DNA of 64,000 nt from CAKMMH01 sp927798255 (GTDB lineage: Bacteria; Bdellovibrionota_C; UBA2361; CAKMMH01), in the NCBI GenBank assembly GCA_034180415.1, contig JAXFOK010000079.1:1-64000 (forward strand), given 5' to 3'. The notes under the pieces are model-generated. The model worked only from the letters and a program-made list of their open reading frames with translations. It searched no databases and had not been told where the DNA came from. This document shows, in pieces, positions 34,944-44,152 of this stretch. Within the stretch, counting starts at the first letter, position 1. Each line of letters begins with the position of its first letter. The position numbers were made by a program, and so were the translations under genes.

Positions 34944-37196
34944 CTAGAACATATCCTGGGGATCAATGTCAATTATAAGCTTACTTTTAGGATTAATTTT
35001 TGAATATTTATGAATAAAAGCAATTAATATATTTAACTCTTTTCTGTTTTCAGATTTAAAAATCATATTCCACCTATAAAGGTTTTTAATTTTCTGAATA
35101 TATGCTGGCGCTGGCCCTAAAATTTGAACCTTTAAATTTTGCTTATTAATAACTTTTTCACTTAGTTTGCGAATCAAAACCATATCATTTAACGCAACTT
35201 CATTTATAATATTTGACACTATTATCCTTACAAGAAAACAAAATGGTGGGTAATTTGTTTCCCTTCTAAGTTTTAATTCGTAATTTGCAAATCCTTGATA
35301 ATCAGACTCTATTGTTTTTAAAATAGCTATATGTTCTGGATTTCTTGTTTGCAAAATAACGCTTCCCGGCACATCTCCCCTTCCAGCTCTCCCTGCAACT
35401 TGAGTTAAAAGCTGAAAAGTTTTTTCTGTTGCCCTAAAATCAGGAAAGAAAAGACTTATATCACAATCAACAACTACTACAAGACTAACATTTGGTATAT
35501 CATGCCCTTTAGCAATCATTTGAGTACCAACTAATATATTAACCTTATTATCTCTTACATCTTTTAAAATATTTTCATATTTTGTAAATGTTGTAACTTC
35601 ATCTCTATCTAATCTTGCTATATTTACGCTTGGAAATAAAATTTTTAACTCATCATAAATTTTCTCTGTTCCGGCTCCTCTTAATACAAGTTTTCCTTCT
35701 TCCTTATTACTTCTTTCTGCGTCATGAACATTTTTTTCACATTCAGGACATTTTGATAATACTTTTGATTTATAATCGCATTGATGACACTTTAATACAT
35801 TTTCTTTTTGATGATATGTTAACGCGATACTACAATTTGGACACTTTAAAGTTTCCTGACAAGTTTCACACTGCATAAAACTTGCAAATCCTCTTTTATT
35901 GTAAAGTATAAAAACTTGCTCTCCTTTTTCTAATGTATTTTTAATAGCATCATAAAGTACAGGTGAAACATTTTGAGAAATCATTTCTTGTTTTTTTATT
36001 TTATTTAAATTTATAATTTCAAAATTTAACTTTTGATGTTGAGAATATCTATTTTTTAAACTTAATTTTCTATATTTTCCTTTTACTACATTATAAAAAG
36101 TTTCAAGCGAAGGAGTGGCTGACCCTAAAACTACGGGACAATTAAAAAGCTTTGCTCTCATTATTGCAATATCTCTTGCATTATATCTAAAAGAATCATT
36201 TTGTTTAAACGATGCGTCATGTTCTTCATCAACAATTATTATCCCAACATTCTCAAGTGGCGCAAATACTCCAGAGCGTGCTCCTATTGCAAGTTTAAAC
36301 TTTCCACTAGCAAGCAGTGTCCAATTTAAAGATCTAGTGCTTGGATTTACGCCGCTATGAAGAAGCGCGATATCATCTCCAAGACGCGATTTAAACCTAT
36401 CAAGAAGTTGTGGAGTAAGCGAAATCTCAGGAACAATAAGCATCGCAGTTTTGTTATTTTTTAAAGCTAGTTTTATTAACTCAATATAAACTTCTGTCTT
36501 TCCACTTCCTGTAACGCCATGTAAAAGATATGTATTAAAAGCGTTTTGTAATATATCTTTAGAAATAATATCAACCGCTTTTTGTTGCTCATTTGAAAGA
36601 TTAATATCATTTTTTAAATCATAATTACATGTATTTTCATCAATTAACTCACTTATCTTTTGTTCTTTTATTGTAATTAAATTTTTTTCAATTAATACTT
36701 TAACAATTTGTGAAATATTTTTAAACTTACCTGAAATTAATTCATATGAAATTCTATTATTATTATTTTTTATAGTATGTAAAAACTCTAATTGTTTTTT
36801 ACCTTTAATTTTAGAAAAATCATCTGTGTTTAAAACTATTTCTTTAGTAGTTTTTTCTTTAACATATTTTACAAGTGCAGTATCTAATGAAAGAGAAAAA
36901 GGTACTGAATAATATTTTGAAAGCCAATCTATAAAAACCACAAAAGAATCTTTAAAGAAAGAAACTCCATCATATAAAACTTCTAAGATGTCCTTTATTT
37001 CATATTTTTCCTCATTATTTTTTAAATCAGAAAAAAACGTTGTTTCATTTTCAAATTTTACAATATATCCTTTTGCTTTTCTTCTTCCGAGAGGGACCTC
37101 TACACAGACTCCTATCTTAGCCAAATCATTATACTTTTCAGGGACTCTATAAGTTAACAAATTATTTAATGGAAAAACTGAAACGCTTACCAACAT
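34944..37196 (-). CDS. priA: Replication restart helicase PriA
   Basis: A 750-residue helicase. It has the N-terminal PriA DNA-binding domain (GVCVEVPLGRRKAKGYIV), the P-loop HGVTGSGKTEVYIEL, the DEEH box IIIVDEEHDASFKQ, and the zinc module with paired Cys motifs (CETCQETLKCPNCS, CHQCDYKSKVLSKCPEC). Motifs V and VI are GTQMIAKGHDIPNV and QVAGRAGRGDVPG. It reloads the replisome at collapsed forks. It is divergent from pilM. Confidence 0.97.
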   Translation of the reverse strand: MLVSVSVFPLNNLLTYRVPEKYNDLAKIGVCVEVPLGRRKAKGYIVKFENETTFFSDLKNNEEKYEIKDILEVLYDGVSFFKDSFVVFIDWLSKYYSVPFSLSLDTALVKYVKEKTTKEIVLNTDDFSKIKGKKQLEFLHTIKNNNNRISYELISGKFKNISQIVKVLIEKNLITIKEQKISELIDENTCNYDLKNDINLSNEQQKAVDIISKDILQNAFNTYLLHGVTGSGKTEVYIELIKLALKNNKTAMLIVPEISLTPQLLDRFKSRLGDDIALLHSGVNPSTRSLNWTLLASGKFKLAIGARSGVFAPLENVGIIIVDEEHDASFKQNDSFRYNARDIAIMRAKLFNCPVVLGSATPSLETFYNVVKGKYRKLSLKNRYSQHQKLNFEIINLNKIKKQEMISQNVSPVLYDAIKNTLEKGEQVFILYNKRGFASFMQCETCQETLKCPNCSIALTYHQKENVLKCHQCDYKSKVLSKCPECEKNVHDAERSNKEEGKLVLRGAGTEKIYDELKILFPSVNIARLDRDEVTTFTKYENILKDVRDNKVNILVGTQMIAKGHDIPNVSLVVVVDCDISLFFPDFRATEKTFQLLTQVAGRAGRGDVPGSVILQTRNPEHIAILKTIESDYQGFANYELKLRRETNYPPFCFLVRIIVSNIINEVALNDMVLIRKLSEKVINKQNLKVQILGPAPAYIQKIKNLYRWNMIFKSENRKELNILIAFIHKYSKINPKSKLIIDIDPQDMF

Positions 37197-37315
37197 AAAT
37201 CTAATAAATTAAAAAAAATGCGCCTTTTATCTCTTAAATAGAATCCTAATGTATGAACATTTTTTTGTAAATATTTCGAAAATATATTATGTGAAAAAAA
37301 TTTTTAGGTTATTTT

Positions 37316-38578
37316 ATGGTGAATTCTAGGCTTAATCTATTAAAAAAACAAAAAAATTTAGTTGCGATTGACATCGGCGCTAGTGGTGTACGTGTTTTAG
37401 AAAGTGATTTTCTAGGAGATGAAATTGAAATTTTAAACTTTGCTTACAAATCTTTTGATGAGGAAATATATCAAAATCAACTACTCGCAAAACAAGATGT
37501 TGTATCAAATACATTAATTAAGATTTTCGAAGAAAACAAAATTTCTTCAAATGATATCGTAACTGCAATTTCAGGACCTGCCGCTTTTTCAAAAAAGATT
37601 TCTGTTACGAAAATGGATAATCTTGAAGATTTAGATTCAAACATAAAGTTTGAATCAAACTCTCTAATTCCACACGGACTTGATGGAGTGTATTTTGATT
37701 ATGCTATTCTTCAAAGTAGTAATGATAGTAACAATGTTGATGTGTTTATTACAGCAGTGAAAAAGGATATTGTAAATTCTATTCAAAACACTCTTACACA
37801 AGCAAATTTAAATTTAAAAATTTTAGATATTGATTATCTTGCCTTACTTAATTTATTTGAGTTTAATTACCCAGAATTTAAAGACAAAACTGTAGCACTA
37901 ATTGATATAGGTGGACGATATTCAACGATAAATGTTTGTTATAATGGTGAAATGTTATTTTCAACAAACATTCCAATTGGTGGAAGATTAATTGCAGAGG
38001 ATTTAAGTAACTCCTTTAAAACCACTATTTCAGAAACAGATTTGTGTAATTTAGAAAACATACAAATTGAAACTACTCAGAATGAATCAGTAAAAGAAAA
38101 CATTGTATCAATTAATGATAGCGAATTAAACAACGATTCTAGTGTGTTATTAGATAACAGTTCAAAAAGCGCTGATTTATTAAATAATACAAAAATAGAT
38201 AGCGTTCAAACTGTTAGTACTTCATTAAATAACTCCTCTTTAACATCTGTACCTTTACAAGAAAGTCTTGATAAACAAATTGAAAAGATTGCAAATGATC
38301 TAAAAAAGCAACTTAAATATTATTGGGAATCAGGTTCATTAGATTCTATTGAGAAAATTTTTATAACAGGTGGCGGTGTGTATTGGAAAAATATTAATAA
38401 AATATTTTCACAAAAATTTAATATTGAATGTGAAACGTTAGATCCATTAAGAAAAGTAAAAATTAGAGATATTCCTCAAAAGAGTGATATTATAAAAAGA
38501 AATCAGCAATTAGCTGTTTTATTAGGGCTATCATTAAGAAGGATTGGGGATAGTAAAAAAAGATATATAAGGAAATAA
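37316..38578 (+). CDS. pilM: Type IV pilus assembly ATPase-like protein PilM
   Basis: A 420-residue actin-like protein. The phosphate-1 motif is VAIDIGASGVRVLE, the phosphate-2 motif is ALIDIGGRYSTINVCYNG followed by STNIPIGG, and the adenosine motif is FITGGGVYWKNI. Residues about 245-320 are an Asn/Ser-rich insertion not expected in a minimal PilM. PilM is a cytoplasmic partner of PilN in type IV pilus or type II secretion platforms. It is followed by pilN and pilO. No other pilus genes are in the window. Confidence 0.9.
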   Translation: MVNSRLNLLKKQKNLVAIDIGASGVRVLESDFLGDEIEILNFAYKSFDEEIYQNQLLAKQDVVSNTLIKIFEENKISSNDIVTAISGPAAFSKKISVTKMDNLEDLDSNIKFESNSLIPHGLDGVYFDYAILQSSNDSNNVDVFITAVKKDIVNSIQNTLTQANLNLKILDIDYLALLNLFEFNYPEFKDKTVALIDIGGRYSTINVCYNGEMLFSTNIPIGGRLIAEDLSNSFKTTISETDLCNLENIQIETTQNESVKENIVSINDSELNNDSSVLLDNSSKSADLLNNTKIDSVQTVSTSLNNSSLTSVPLQESLDKQIEKIANDLKKQLKYYWESGSLDSIEKIFITGGGVYWKNINKIFSQKFNIECETLDPLRKVKIRDIPQKSDIIKRNQQLAVLLGLSLRRIGDSKKRYIRK

Positions 38579-38601
38579 TAAATTTTAAGGATATTAAGTA
38601 A

Positions 38602-39186
38602 ATGATAAAAATAAATTTACTAGGAAGCAAAATTGAACAGAATCCTTACCTTGTAACGTTTATGGTTACATGGATAGTGGGACTAACTTTATTCTTCCTA
38701 GGTTGTATTTTTTGGAAAATATCACTATCAAGTAACGTAAAATCACTAGAAGAAAAAAATAATAATTTAAAATCTCAATTAGCAGCACTTGAAGAAAAGA
38801 CAAAAGAAGTTAATAAACTTAATGATATCAAAGAAGAATTAAGGGGAAAATTGAAGGTAATAGATATTCTAAAAAAGAGCAAACTAGGCCCAGTAAAATT
38901 ACTTGATAATTTAAATATAGCACTGCCAAGTAAAATATGGTTAGAAAGTATTGAAGAATCAAATCAAAATATTTTAATTGCAGGAAAATCCTTAGATGAC
39001 CCAAGTTTAAGTTTATTTATGAAAGCATTAGAGTATTCGCCATATTTTAGTAATGTCGATTTAAATTACTCCAAACAATTTTTTATGGATGAGGTAAAAA
39101 TTAAAGATTTTGAAATAAAAGCAAATGTTTCGTATTCAGCAAAAGAAGACGACAACAGTAAGTTAAATAATAAAGAGAAAAAATGA
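38602..39186 (+). CDS. pilN: Type IV pilus inner-membrane protein PilN
   Basis: A 194-residue protein. It opens with IKINLLGSK, the short cytoplasmic PilM-binding INLL motif, followed by one membrane helix (VTWIVGLTLFFLGCIFWKIS), a periplasmic coiled coil (SLEEKNNNLKSQLAALEEKT) and a ferredoxin-like C-terminal domain (LLDNLNIALPSKIWLESIEE). It links PilM to PilO across the inner membrane. It starts 23 bp after pilM and overlaps pilO by 4 bp. Confidence 0.9.
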   Translation: MIKINLLGSKIEQNPYLVTFMVTWIVGLTLFFLGCIFWKISLSSNVKSLEEKNNNLKSQLAALEEKTKEVNKLNDIKEELRGKLKVIDILKKSKLGPVKLLDNLNIALPSKIWLESIEESNQNILIAGKSLDDPSLSLFMKALEYSPYFSNVDLNYSKQFFMDEVKIKDFEIKANVSYSAKEDDNSKLNNKEKK

Positions 39187-39815
39187 AAGACTTTTTTAAA
39201 AACATATTAGCTAGATCTCTTGCACAAAAGATTGCAATTATAGGGGCAACTTTTATTATTCCATTTCTACTTTTTTGGCAATATGGATTAAGTAAAGATC
39301 TTAAAAAGCAAGCTAGTCTTGAAGAAGAAATTGATATAAAGACATCAAAAATTGTTTATCAAGGCAAACTTGCTAACAACTTAGTTAAAGCTAAAAAAGA
39401 ATTAGCAGAGTTAGAAAAAAAACTAAACGTTGCTGTTTCTGAACTTCCAGATTCAAAAGAAATCCCTGAGCTTTTATCTCAGATTTCAACTCTTGTAAAA
39501 GAATCAGGGCTTGAAATTGAATTATTTCAACCAACGGGAGAGGAGCTTATGGATTTTTACGCCAAGGTTCCTGTTAGTATCCATATGAAAGGTACATTTC
39601 ATCAAATGTTAAAATTTTTTGAAAAAGTTGGTAATTTGCAAAGAATTGTAAATATTAATGCTATTAAAATGTATAATCCAGAAATAGTTGAAAACAAAAT
39701 GGTTATAACAACCGAATGTGTTGCTACGACATTTAGATTTTTAAGCGAAGAAGAACGAGAAAAGATAAAGGAAGCTAAAGAAGCCGAGAAATCAAAATCA
39801 AAAAAAAGAAGGTAA
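39183..39815 (+). CDS. pilO: Type IV pilus inner-membrane protein PilO
   Basis: A 210-residue protein with one N-terminal helix (IAIIGATFIIPFLLFWQYGL), a coiled coil, and a PilO domain with the conserved LPDSKEIPELLSQISTLVKE and VPVSIHMKGTFHQMLKFFEK. The C-terminus is basic and Lys-rich. It forms a heterodimer with PilN. It overlaps pilN by 4 bp (ATGA). The pilP and pilQ genes that usually follow are absent; a repeat cluster and a strong terminator come next. Confidence 0.92.
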   Translation: MKDFFKNILARSLAQKIAIIGATFIIPFLLFWQYGLSKDLKKQASLEEEIDIKTSKIVYQGKLANNLVKAKKELAELEKKLNVAVSELPDSKEIPELLSQISTLVKESGLEIELFQPTGEELMDFYAKVPVSIHMKGTFHQMLKFFEKVGNLQRIVNINAIKMYNPEIVENKMVITTECVATTFRFLSEEEREKIKEAKEAEKSKSKKRR

Positions 39816-39896
39816 TAGTAATATTAGATAGTAGATAGCAGAGCAAACTGATCACAGAAATCTGAAGCCTGATACCTGATACCTGATTCTAGATAC
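39816..39896. repeat. Intergenic CAGGTATCAG-type degenerate repeat cluster, copy C
   Basis: The gap after pilO holds CCTGATACCTGATACCTGAT, the complement-strand form of the repeat in three near-tandem units, plus AGATAGTAGATAGCAG. It is followed at once by a strong terminator hairpin. Confidence 0.65.
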
Positions 39897-39936
39897 AAAA
39901 AAGGGATAAAATAATTTCTTATTTTATCCCTTTTTT
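39897..39936. terminator. Strong bidirectional rho-independent terminator
   Basis: A perfect 18-bp stem: AAAAAAGGGATAAAATAA (39897-39914) and its exact reverse complement (39919-39936), with loop TTTC. Flanking A and T runs make it work in both directions. It separates pilO from the convergent DsbA-like gene. Confidence 0.9.
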
Positions 39937-39964
39937 ATTTTAAAGTTTACTGATTGTTAGTAGA

Positions 39965-40708
39965 TTATTTCTGTAACCAACGATCGATAATCTTCTTAAA
40001 GTGATCAAATGGATAAGCCCCCTTAACAGCTACACCATTAACAAAGAATCCTGGTGTTCCAGAAATTCCGTTCTTACCAGCAAGAGCAATATCAGCATTT
40101 AATTGTTCTTCTGCAGCCTTAGAACCTCTATCCGCATTAAACTTGTCGATATTTAACCCTAACTTCTTAGCAGTTGCAACGATAAATTCGTCACTTAAGC
40201 TTCCTTGATTATCAAAGAATTCATTATGCATTTCCCAGAATTTTCCTTGCTTTCCAGCAGCAATTGTAGCTAATGCACAAGGTTTAGCCATCTTATGAAA
40301 TGAAAGAGGCATATGCTTAAATACAACTCTAACATCATTAGGATAAGCTTTTAAGATTTGTTCCATAGTGTCTTTTCCACGTTTGCAGAATGGACATTGG
40401 AAATCTGAAAATTCAATGATCGTAACCTTAGCATCTTTAGCACCAGTAACAGGGCTATTTCCTACTTCGATTTTTACAGGATTTTTGAATTGATCCTCTA
40501 ATTCTTGCTCTTCAGCTTTTTCTTGAGCTTTTCTTTGTTCTTCTTGCTTATCCTGAAAATATTTTTCAACAGCACCACCGACTACTTTTCTTCCTTCGTC
40601 ACTGTTAACATATTTTTCAATTCCAGAGTTAAGATCTGTGTCACTTAAGCAAGCACTTAGACCAAAAGTAAGAGCTAATGCTGCTAATGTAAATAATTTT
40701 TTATTCAT
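39965..40708 (-). CDS. DsbA-family thiol oxidoreductase lipoprotein
   Basis: A 247-residue lipoprotein: signal peptide with lipobox GLSAC, modified Cys20, then a Lys/Glu-rich helical linker (about 50-75). The thioredoxin-fold domain starts with VTIIEFSDFQCPFCKRG, giving active-site Cys105-Pro-Phe-Cys108, and has the cis-Pro motif GTPGFFVNG. The family (DSBA-like, PF13462/PF01323) forms, shuffles or reduces disulfides in the periplasm. CPFC and a membrane-tethered form resemble the BdbD/DsbA-like groups. No DsbB partner is nearby. Confidence 0.88.
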   Translation of the reverse strand: MNKKLFTLAALALTFGLSACLSDTDLNSGIEKYVNSDEGRKVVGGAVEKYFQDKQEEQRKAQEKAEEQELEDQFKNPVKIEVGNSPVTGAKDAKVTIIEFSDFQCPFCKRGKDTMEQILKAYPNDVRVVFKHMPLSFHKMAKPCALATIAAGKQGKFWEMHNEFFDNQGSLSDEFIVATAKKLGLNIDKFNADRGSKAAEEQLNADIALAGKNGISGTPGFFVNGVAVKGAYPFDHFKKIIDRWLQK

Positions 40709-40852
40709 ATAACTATTCCTTTATTAAAACATAAAATCTAATGAATGATTTTTAAGTGTCCCTTATTTTACATAAATTTAATCTTGTTGAGTAGTCCTTT
40801 TTATAATAAATTGGTATGCAATGTCATTTAGTTATTGTAAGGGATTTATTTT

Positions 40853-41419
40853 ATGTATTTTTTAAAACAACTTTTTATTTTATTTTTGGGGTTAATTATT
40901 ATGAATTCAAATGCTATAAGTGAAGATTTAATTGCTAACATAACTACTAGTAAGGGGGTAATAAAAATAAAACTTACACCTGAAAAGACACCTTTAACGG
41001 TTGCTAATTTTGTAAACCTTTCAAAGCGAGGGTTTTATAATGGGTTAACGTTCCATAGAGTTATCTCTGATTTTATGATTCAAGGAGGTGACCCTTTAGG
41101 AAATGGAACAGGTGGTCCTGGATATAGATTTCAAGATGAATTTGATAGTTCATTAAAGCACAATCGTCCAGGTACTCTTTCAATGGCAAATGCGGGGCCA
41201 AATACTAATGGAAGTCAATTTTTTATAACTCACGTTGCAACTCCTTGGCTTGATGGAAAGCATGCCGTGTTTGGTTATGTTGAGGAAGGCCAAGATGTAG
41301 TAGATAATGTAAGACAAGGGGATAAAATCGAAAAAATTGAAATTCAAGGTGATACTTCTAAAGTGTTAAGCATTAAAGAAGTCGCAACTTGGAATAAGAT
41401 TTTAGATGAAAGAAAATAA
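40853..41419 (+). CDS. Periplasmic cyclophilin-type peptidyl-prolyl isomerase
   Basis: A 188-residue cyclophilin. The N-terminal signal peptide is FILFLGLIIMNSNAISED. Catalytic motifs are FHRVISDFMIQGGDPLGNG, SMANAGPNTNGSQFFITH and WLDGKHAVFGYV, with the Arg, Phe and Gln residues of the active site present. It accelerates proline isomerisation in the periplasm. Similar to PpiA. It has a good ribosome-binding site (AAGGGAT) 6 to 12 bp before the ATG. Confidence 0.92.
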   Translation: MYFLKQLFILFLGLIIMNSNAISEDLIANITTSKGVIKIKLTPEKTPLTVANFVNLSKRGFYNGLTFHRVISDFMIQGGDPLGNGTGGPGYRFQDEFDSSLKHNRPGTLSMANAGPNTNGSQFFITHVATPWLDGKHAVFGYVEEGQDVVDNVRQGDKIEKIEIQGDTSKVLSIKEVATWNKILDERK

Positions 41420-41466
41420 AAATTTTTATAAGTATTTTATAAGGATAAGTGAGATTCTAAAATAAA

Positions 41467-41545
41467 AAAAAGAGAAGAAGGAATAGAAAAAAATTTCACA
41501 AGCAAAATGCGCAAACTTTCCTACTCCTTAACTTCTCCTTTTTTT
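41467..41545. terminator. Probable imperfect bidirectional terminator
   Basis: A purine-rich arm (AAAAAAAGAGAAGAAGGAATAG) pairs imperfectly with the pyrimidine-rich CTACTCCTTAACTTCTCC-T(7) after a loop of about 38 nt. It lies between the cyclophilin gene and an opposing pseudogene. The mismatches and long loop lower confidence. Confidence 0.45.
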
Positions 41546-41578
41546 CAATTCTTATATTCGATAAAAAGAGATACATCC

Positions 41579-42363
41579 CTAAAGCATTCTAGATCGGCCC
41601 TTAAATGTGGACTTTTCCCAATCATTACCAAAAAAGCGATATTTATAGTTATTAACATCAGCCTTCTTAACGTTTTTAAAATCTTGATATTCGTTACCAA
41701 GATGATTGGAAAAGTAGTTATCTTTAAGATATTCATCAAGCTCTACCACAACAAATCTTTTATTTTCTTCGATAACATGTCCTATGATACAAGGAGAATT
41801 CGACGCTAATTTATAGCAAAGCCTTACAGCATCTCGAATGTCAGAAATTTCATTCGAATAAATAACAAATAAGCCGACATAACCCCTTAAGATTAACACT
41901 TGGGTAATGCCCATACCTATCTTTGTGATTTAAAGAATTCGCGATCTCAACACTAGGTTCAGAGACAGAGAATGCAACTGTCGAAGTAAGTTTTTTAGGA
42001 ACAGATAAATACGAAAAAGCCCCACTTGAATCAATACGAAAATCCTTTATAGGAATATTATCTTTACTGAAATTAACCCTTTCAGTTTGCACTCTTTCAG
42101 TCCAGACTTTATAATCCCCTACATTGATGTAATCGTACTTTTTCTTATCCTTGTATTCCTCAACAAAATTAAGGAAAGATTCTTGATGTCTAATTATCTT
42201 CCTTTTTTGCTGGACGAGGAACATTTCTCATAATTTTTCATAATCAATAGTTCCTGTAATTTCGGGATCGACTTGAGTTCCTGTAAAATCTTGCGCTTTG
42301 CATTTAAATGCAAAAGCAATAAAAAAACAATAAAAGTAACAATACAAAACTTTTTAATTTCAT
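41579..42363 (-). pseudogene. Decayed secreted-protein gene with several frameshifts
   Basis: Minus-strand pieces line up into one former gene. ATG 42363 starts a signal peptide (MKLKSFVLLLLLFFYCF), then the frame breaks. A second frame continues AFKCKAQDFTGTQVDPEITG to YEKL, then stops. A third gives MRNVPRPAKKEDN. A fourth runs from about 42224 to about 41900 (…SYLSVPKKLTSTVAFSVSEP…ANSLNHKDRYG). The fifth runs from 41914 to 41579 (MGITQVLILRGYVGLFVIYS … KGRSRML). Fragments 4 and 5 overlap out of frame at 41850-41914. At least four disruptions are needed. The family is not recognised. Base composition is richer in G+C than the core genes, so it may be a horizontally acquired gene now decaying. 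Confidence 0.7.
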
Positions 42364-42382
42364 AAACCTTTCTAGCTGAAAC

Positions 42383-42423
42383 ATGAGTAAAAAAATTCTA
42401 TTCTATTTCCTTCTTTTACTCAT
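42383..42423. repeat. 10-bp perfect inverted repeat upstream of the decayed gene
   Basis: ATGAGTAAAA (42383-42392) and TTTTACTCAT (42414-42423) are exact reverse complements separated by 21 nt. They lie 20 bp upstream of the pseudogene start. The rest of 42424-42646 is AT-rich with nothing I can identify. Confidence 0.5.
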
Positions 42424-42646
42424 ATGAACATGAATCTTTATTGCAAATCAAAAATCACATCAAACTTAACGTAAATTCATTTTGCATAAAGATACAAAAT
42501 TCTAAAGATTATATTATATATTAAAATCAAATTATCTGATAAAAACTATTAACTATCTAAAATACAAAGTATTTTAAGAAACTATATAAAAGAAAACACA
42601 TCTAATATTTTAGTTTTAAAAAGTTTTTTCAAAGAATTTTAGGTAT

Positions 42647-42859
42647 ATGCAAAACAGTGTAGATAAATTAGTTGATATATCAAACAGGTTAGAACAGATT
42701 GAAAATTCAGCAGAATGGATCTCAAGAGAGATGGTTCATAGCGATACTGCGATTTCGCAGACAGGTTCTTTAATTTGTGTTCTTGCAGATGATATTAGGA
42801 AAAAAGTTTGCTCGCTTGTCAAAGAATTAGAAGAAACCATTAGTCTCACCTTAAATTAA
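42647..42859 (+). CDS. Small helical protein, function unknown
   Basis: A 70-residue, mostly alpha-helical, acidic protein (MQNSVDKLVDISNRLEQIEN … SLICVLADDIRKKVCSLVKE). Codon use is ordinary and the sequence looks genuinely coding. No signal peptide, zinc motif or membrane helix is seen. A weak TTTTAGGTAT precedes the ATG. It stands alone in the accessory stretch between the decayed gene and a 99-residue orphan. I do not recognise it. Confidence 0.5.
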   Translation: MQNSVDKLVDISNRLEQIENSAEWISREMVHSDTAISQTGSLICVLADDIRKKVCSLVKELEETISLTLN

Positions 42860-43021
42860 TAAAAAGTTTCTAAACATTTCTTATCTCTAAAATCCGCATT
42901 ATATCACTAGGATTTTCCTAAATTTTATTTTACTATTTTTGAAAATTAGGCTAAAATAACTGATTCGAAGTTGTCAACTTACGGTTTTTTTTAATTTTAG
43001 AATTTAAAAAAGGTATTAGGC

Positions 43022-43321
43022 ATGAAAGACAACGATAAAAAGTATGTCGTTAATGTCACAGACAATGGAACCGTGACAATTACTTGGTTCTTTGAACTTC
43101 AAGAAACCCAAATTATTGAGTTAAAACAACAACTCAACAGAAGTGCGGCCACCAAGAAAAGGTGGAAAGTTGAAGTAATCAAGGACGGGGTTCCACGAAC
43201 TGTGGCGACGACATGTTATCCGCCTCCCACTTACATACAACTTTTATGTGGGAGCGAAAAGAACAGCGAAATAGCTCGGATTATTCAAGTAGCTGAACAA
43301 ATCGCTATTAACGCTCAATAA
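43022..43321 (+). CDS. Orphan 99-residue protein with own terminator, function unknown
   Basis: A 99-residue soluble protein. The N-terminal half is beta-like (KYVVNVTDNGTVTITWFFEL), the middle is basic (AATKKRWKVEVIKDG), and the C-terminus is helical. The coding sequence is clearly richer in G+C than neighbouring core genes (for example around 43140-43250), suggesting recent acquisition. GGTATTAGGC precedes the ATG, a weak ribosome-binding site. A rho-independent terminator follows at once, making it a one-gene unit. No family recognised. Confidence 0.6.
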   Translation: MKDNDKKYVVNVTDNGTVTITWFFELQETQIIELKQQLNRSAATKKRWKVEVIKDGVPRTVATTCYPPPTYIQLLCGSEKNSEIARIIQVAEQIAINAQ

Positions 43322-43326
43322 TCGAC

Positions 43327-43362
43327 AAAAGGCGCAACTAAGTTTTTAGTTACGCCTTTTTT
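43327..43362 (+). terminator. Rho-independent terminator after the 99-residue orphan
   Basis: AAAAGGCGCAACTA pairs with TAGTTACGCCTTTT, with one C-A mismatch and a 7-8 nt loop, followed by TT. It can also act on fabG from the opposite side. Confidence 0.85.
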
Positions 43363-43402
43363 ATTATCAAATAAAGCTATCTATTTTCAGCATCAGCCGT
43401 TT

Positions 43403-44152
43403 TTATATGCACAAACCACCACTAACACTCAAAACTTGTCCAGTTATATAACCAGCACTTGGTTTTGCAAAAAAGCTAACAGCATTAGCTACTTCGTTTG
43501 GTTTAGCAAATCTTTTTAATGGAATATTATTTAGGCAAGATTCTTTAACTTTATCGTTAAGTTCATTTGTCATATCGGTTTCAATAAAACCTGGGGTTAC
43601 GACATTTACCGTAATATTTTTACTTGCGAGTTCTCTTGCTAAAGTTTTTGAAAATCCTATAAGTCCTGCTTTTGATGCCGAGTAAGCACTTTGTCCAATA
43701 TTTCCCATCTGACCTACAATTGAACTAATATTTACGATACGACCATATTTTGATTTAAGCATAACTTTTGAAACTGCACGTGATACATAGAAAGCACCTG
43801 TTAAATTAACGTCCATTGTGCTTTGCCAATCTTCATCTTTTGCACGAATTATTAAATCATCTCTTGAGATACCAGCGTTATTAACCAAGATATCAATCTT
43901 TCCTTGTTCATCTTTGATTTGATTTATAGCATTTTCAACAGCGTCTTTATCTTGAACTTTAAAACCAATTGCTTTTGCATTTCCGCCGTTTGCCTTTATT
44001 TCTTCTACTACTTTATTTGCGGCATCTGCGTTTGATGAATAATTTACATAAACAAAAGCACCTTCTTTTGCAAGATTAAGAGCAATTGCTTTTCCAATTC
44101 CACGTGATGCTCCTGTTACCAATGCCACTTGTGATTCTAAACTATTACCCAT
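43403..44152 (-). CDS. fabG: 3-oxoacyl-[acyl-carrier-protein] reductase
   Basis: A 249-residue short-chain dehydrogenase. It has the NADPH motif TGASRGIGKAIA, NNAGISRDDLI, and the catalytic Ser144, Tyr157 and Lys161 in NISSIVGQ and SAYSASKAG. It reduces 3-ketoacyl-ACP in fatty acid elongation. It overlaps plsX by 8 bp and completes rpmF-plsX-fabG. fabH and fabD, which often lie between plsX and fabG, are not here, nor is acpP downstream. Confidence 0.95.
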   Translation of the reverse strand: MGNSLESQVALVTGASRGIGKAIALNLAKEGAFVYVNYSSNADAANKVVEEIKANGGNAKAIGFKVQDKDAVENAINQIKDEQGKIDILVNNAGISRDDLIIRAKDEDWQSTMDVNLTGAFYVSRAVSKVMLKSKYGRIVNISSIVGQMGNIGQSAYSASKAGLIGFSKTLARELASKNITVNVVTPGFIETDMTNELNDKVKESCLNNIPLKRFAKPNEVANAVSFFAKPSAGYITGQVLSVSGGLCI

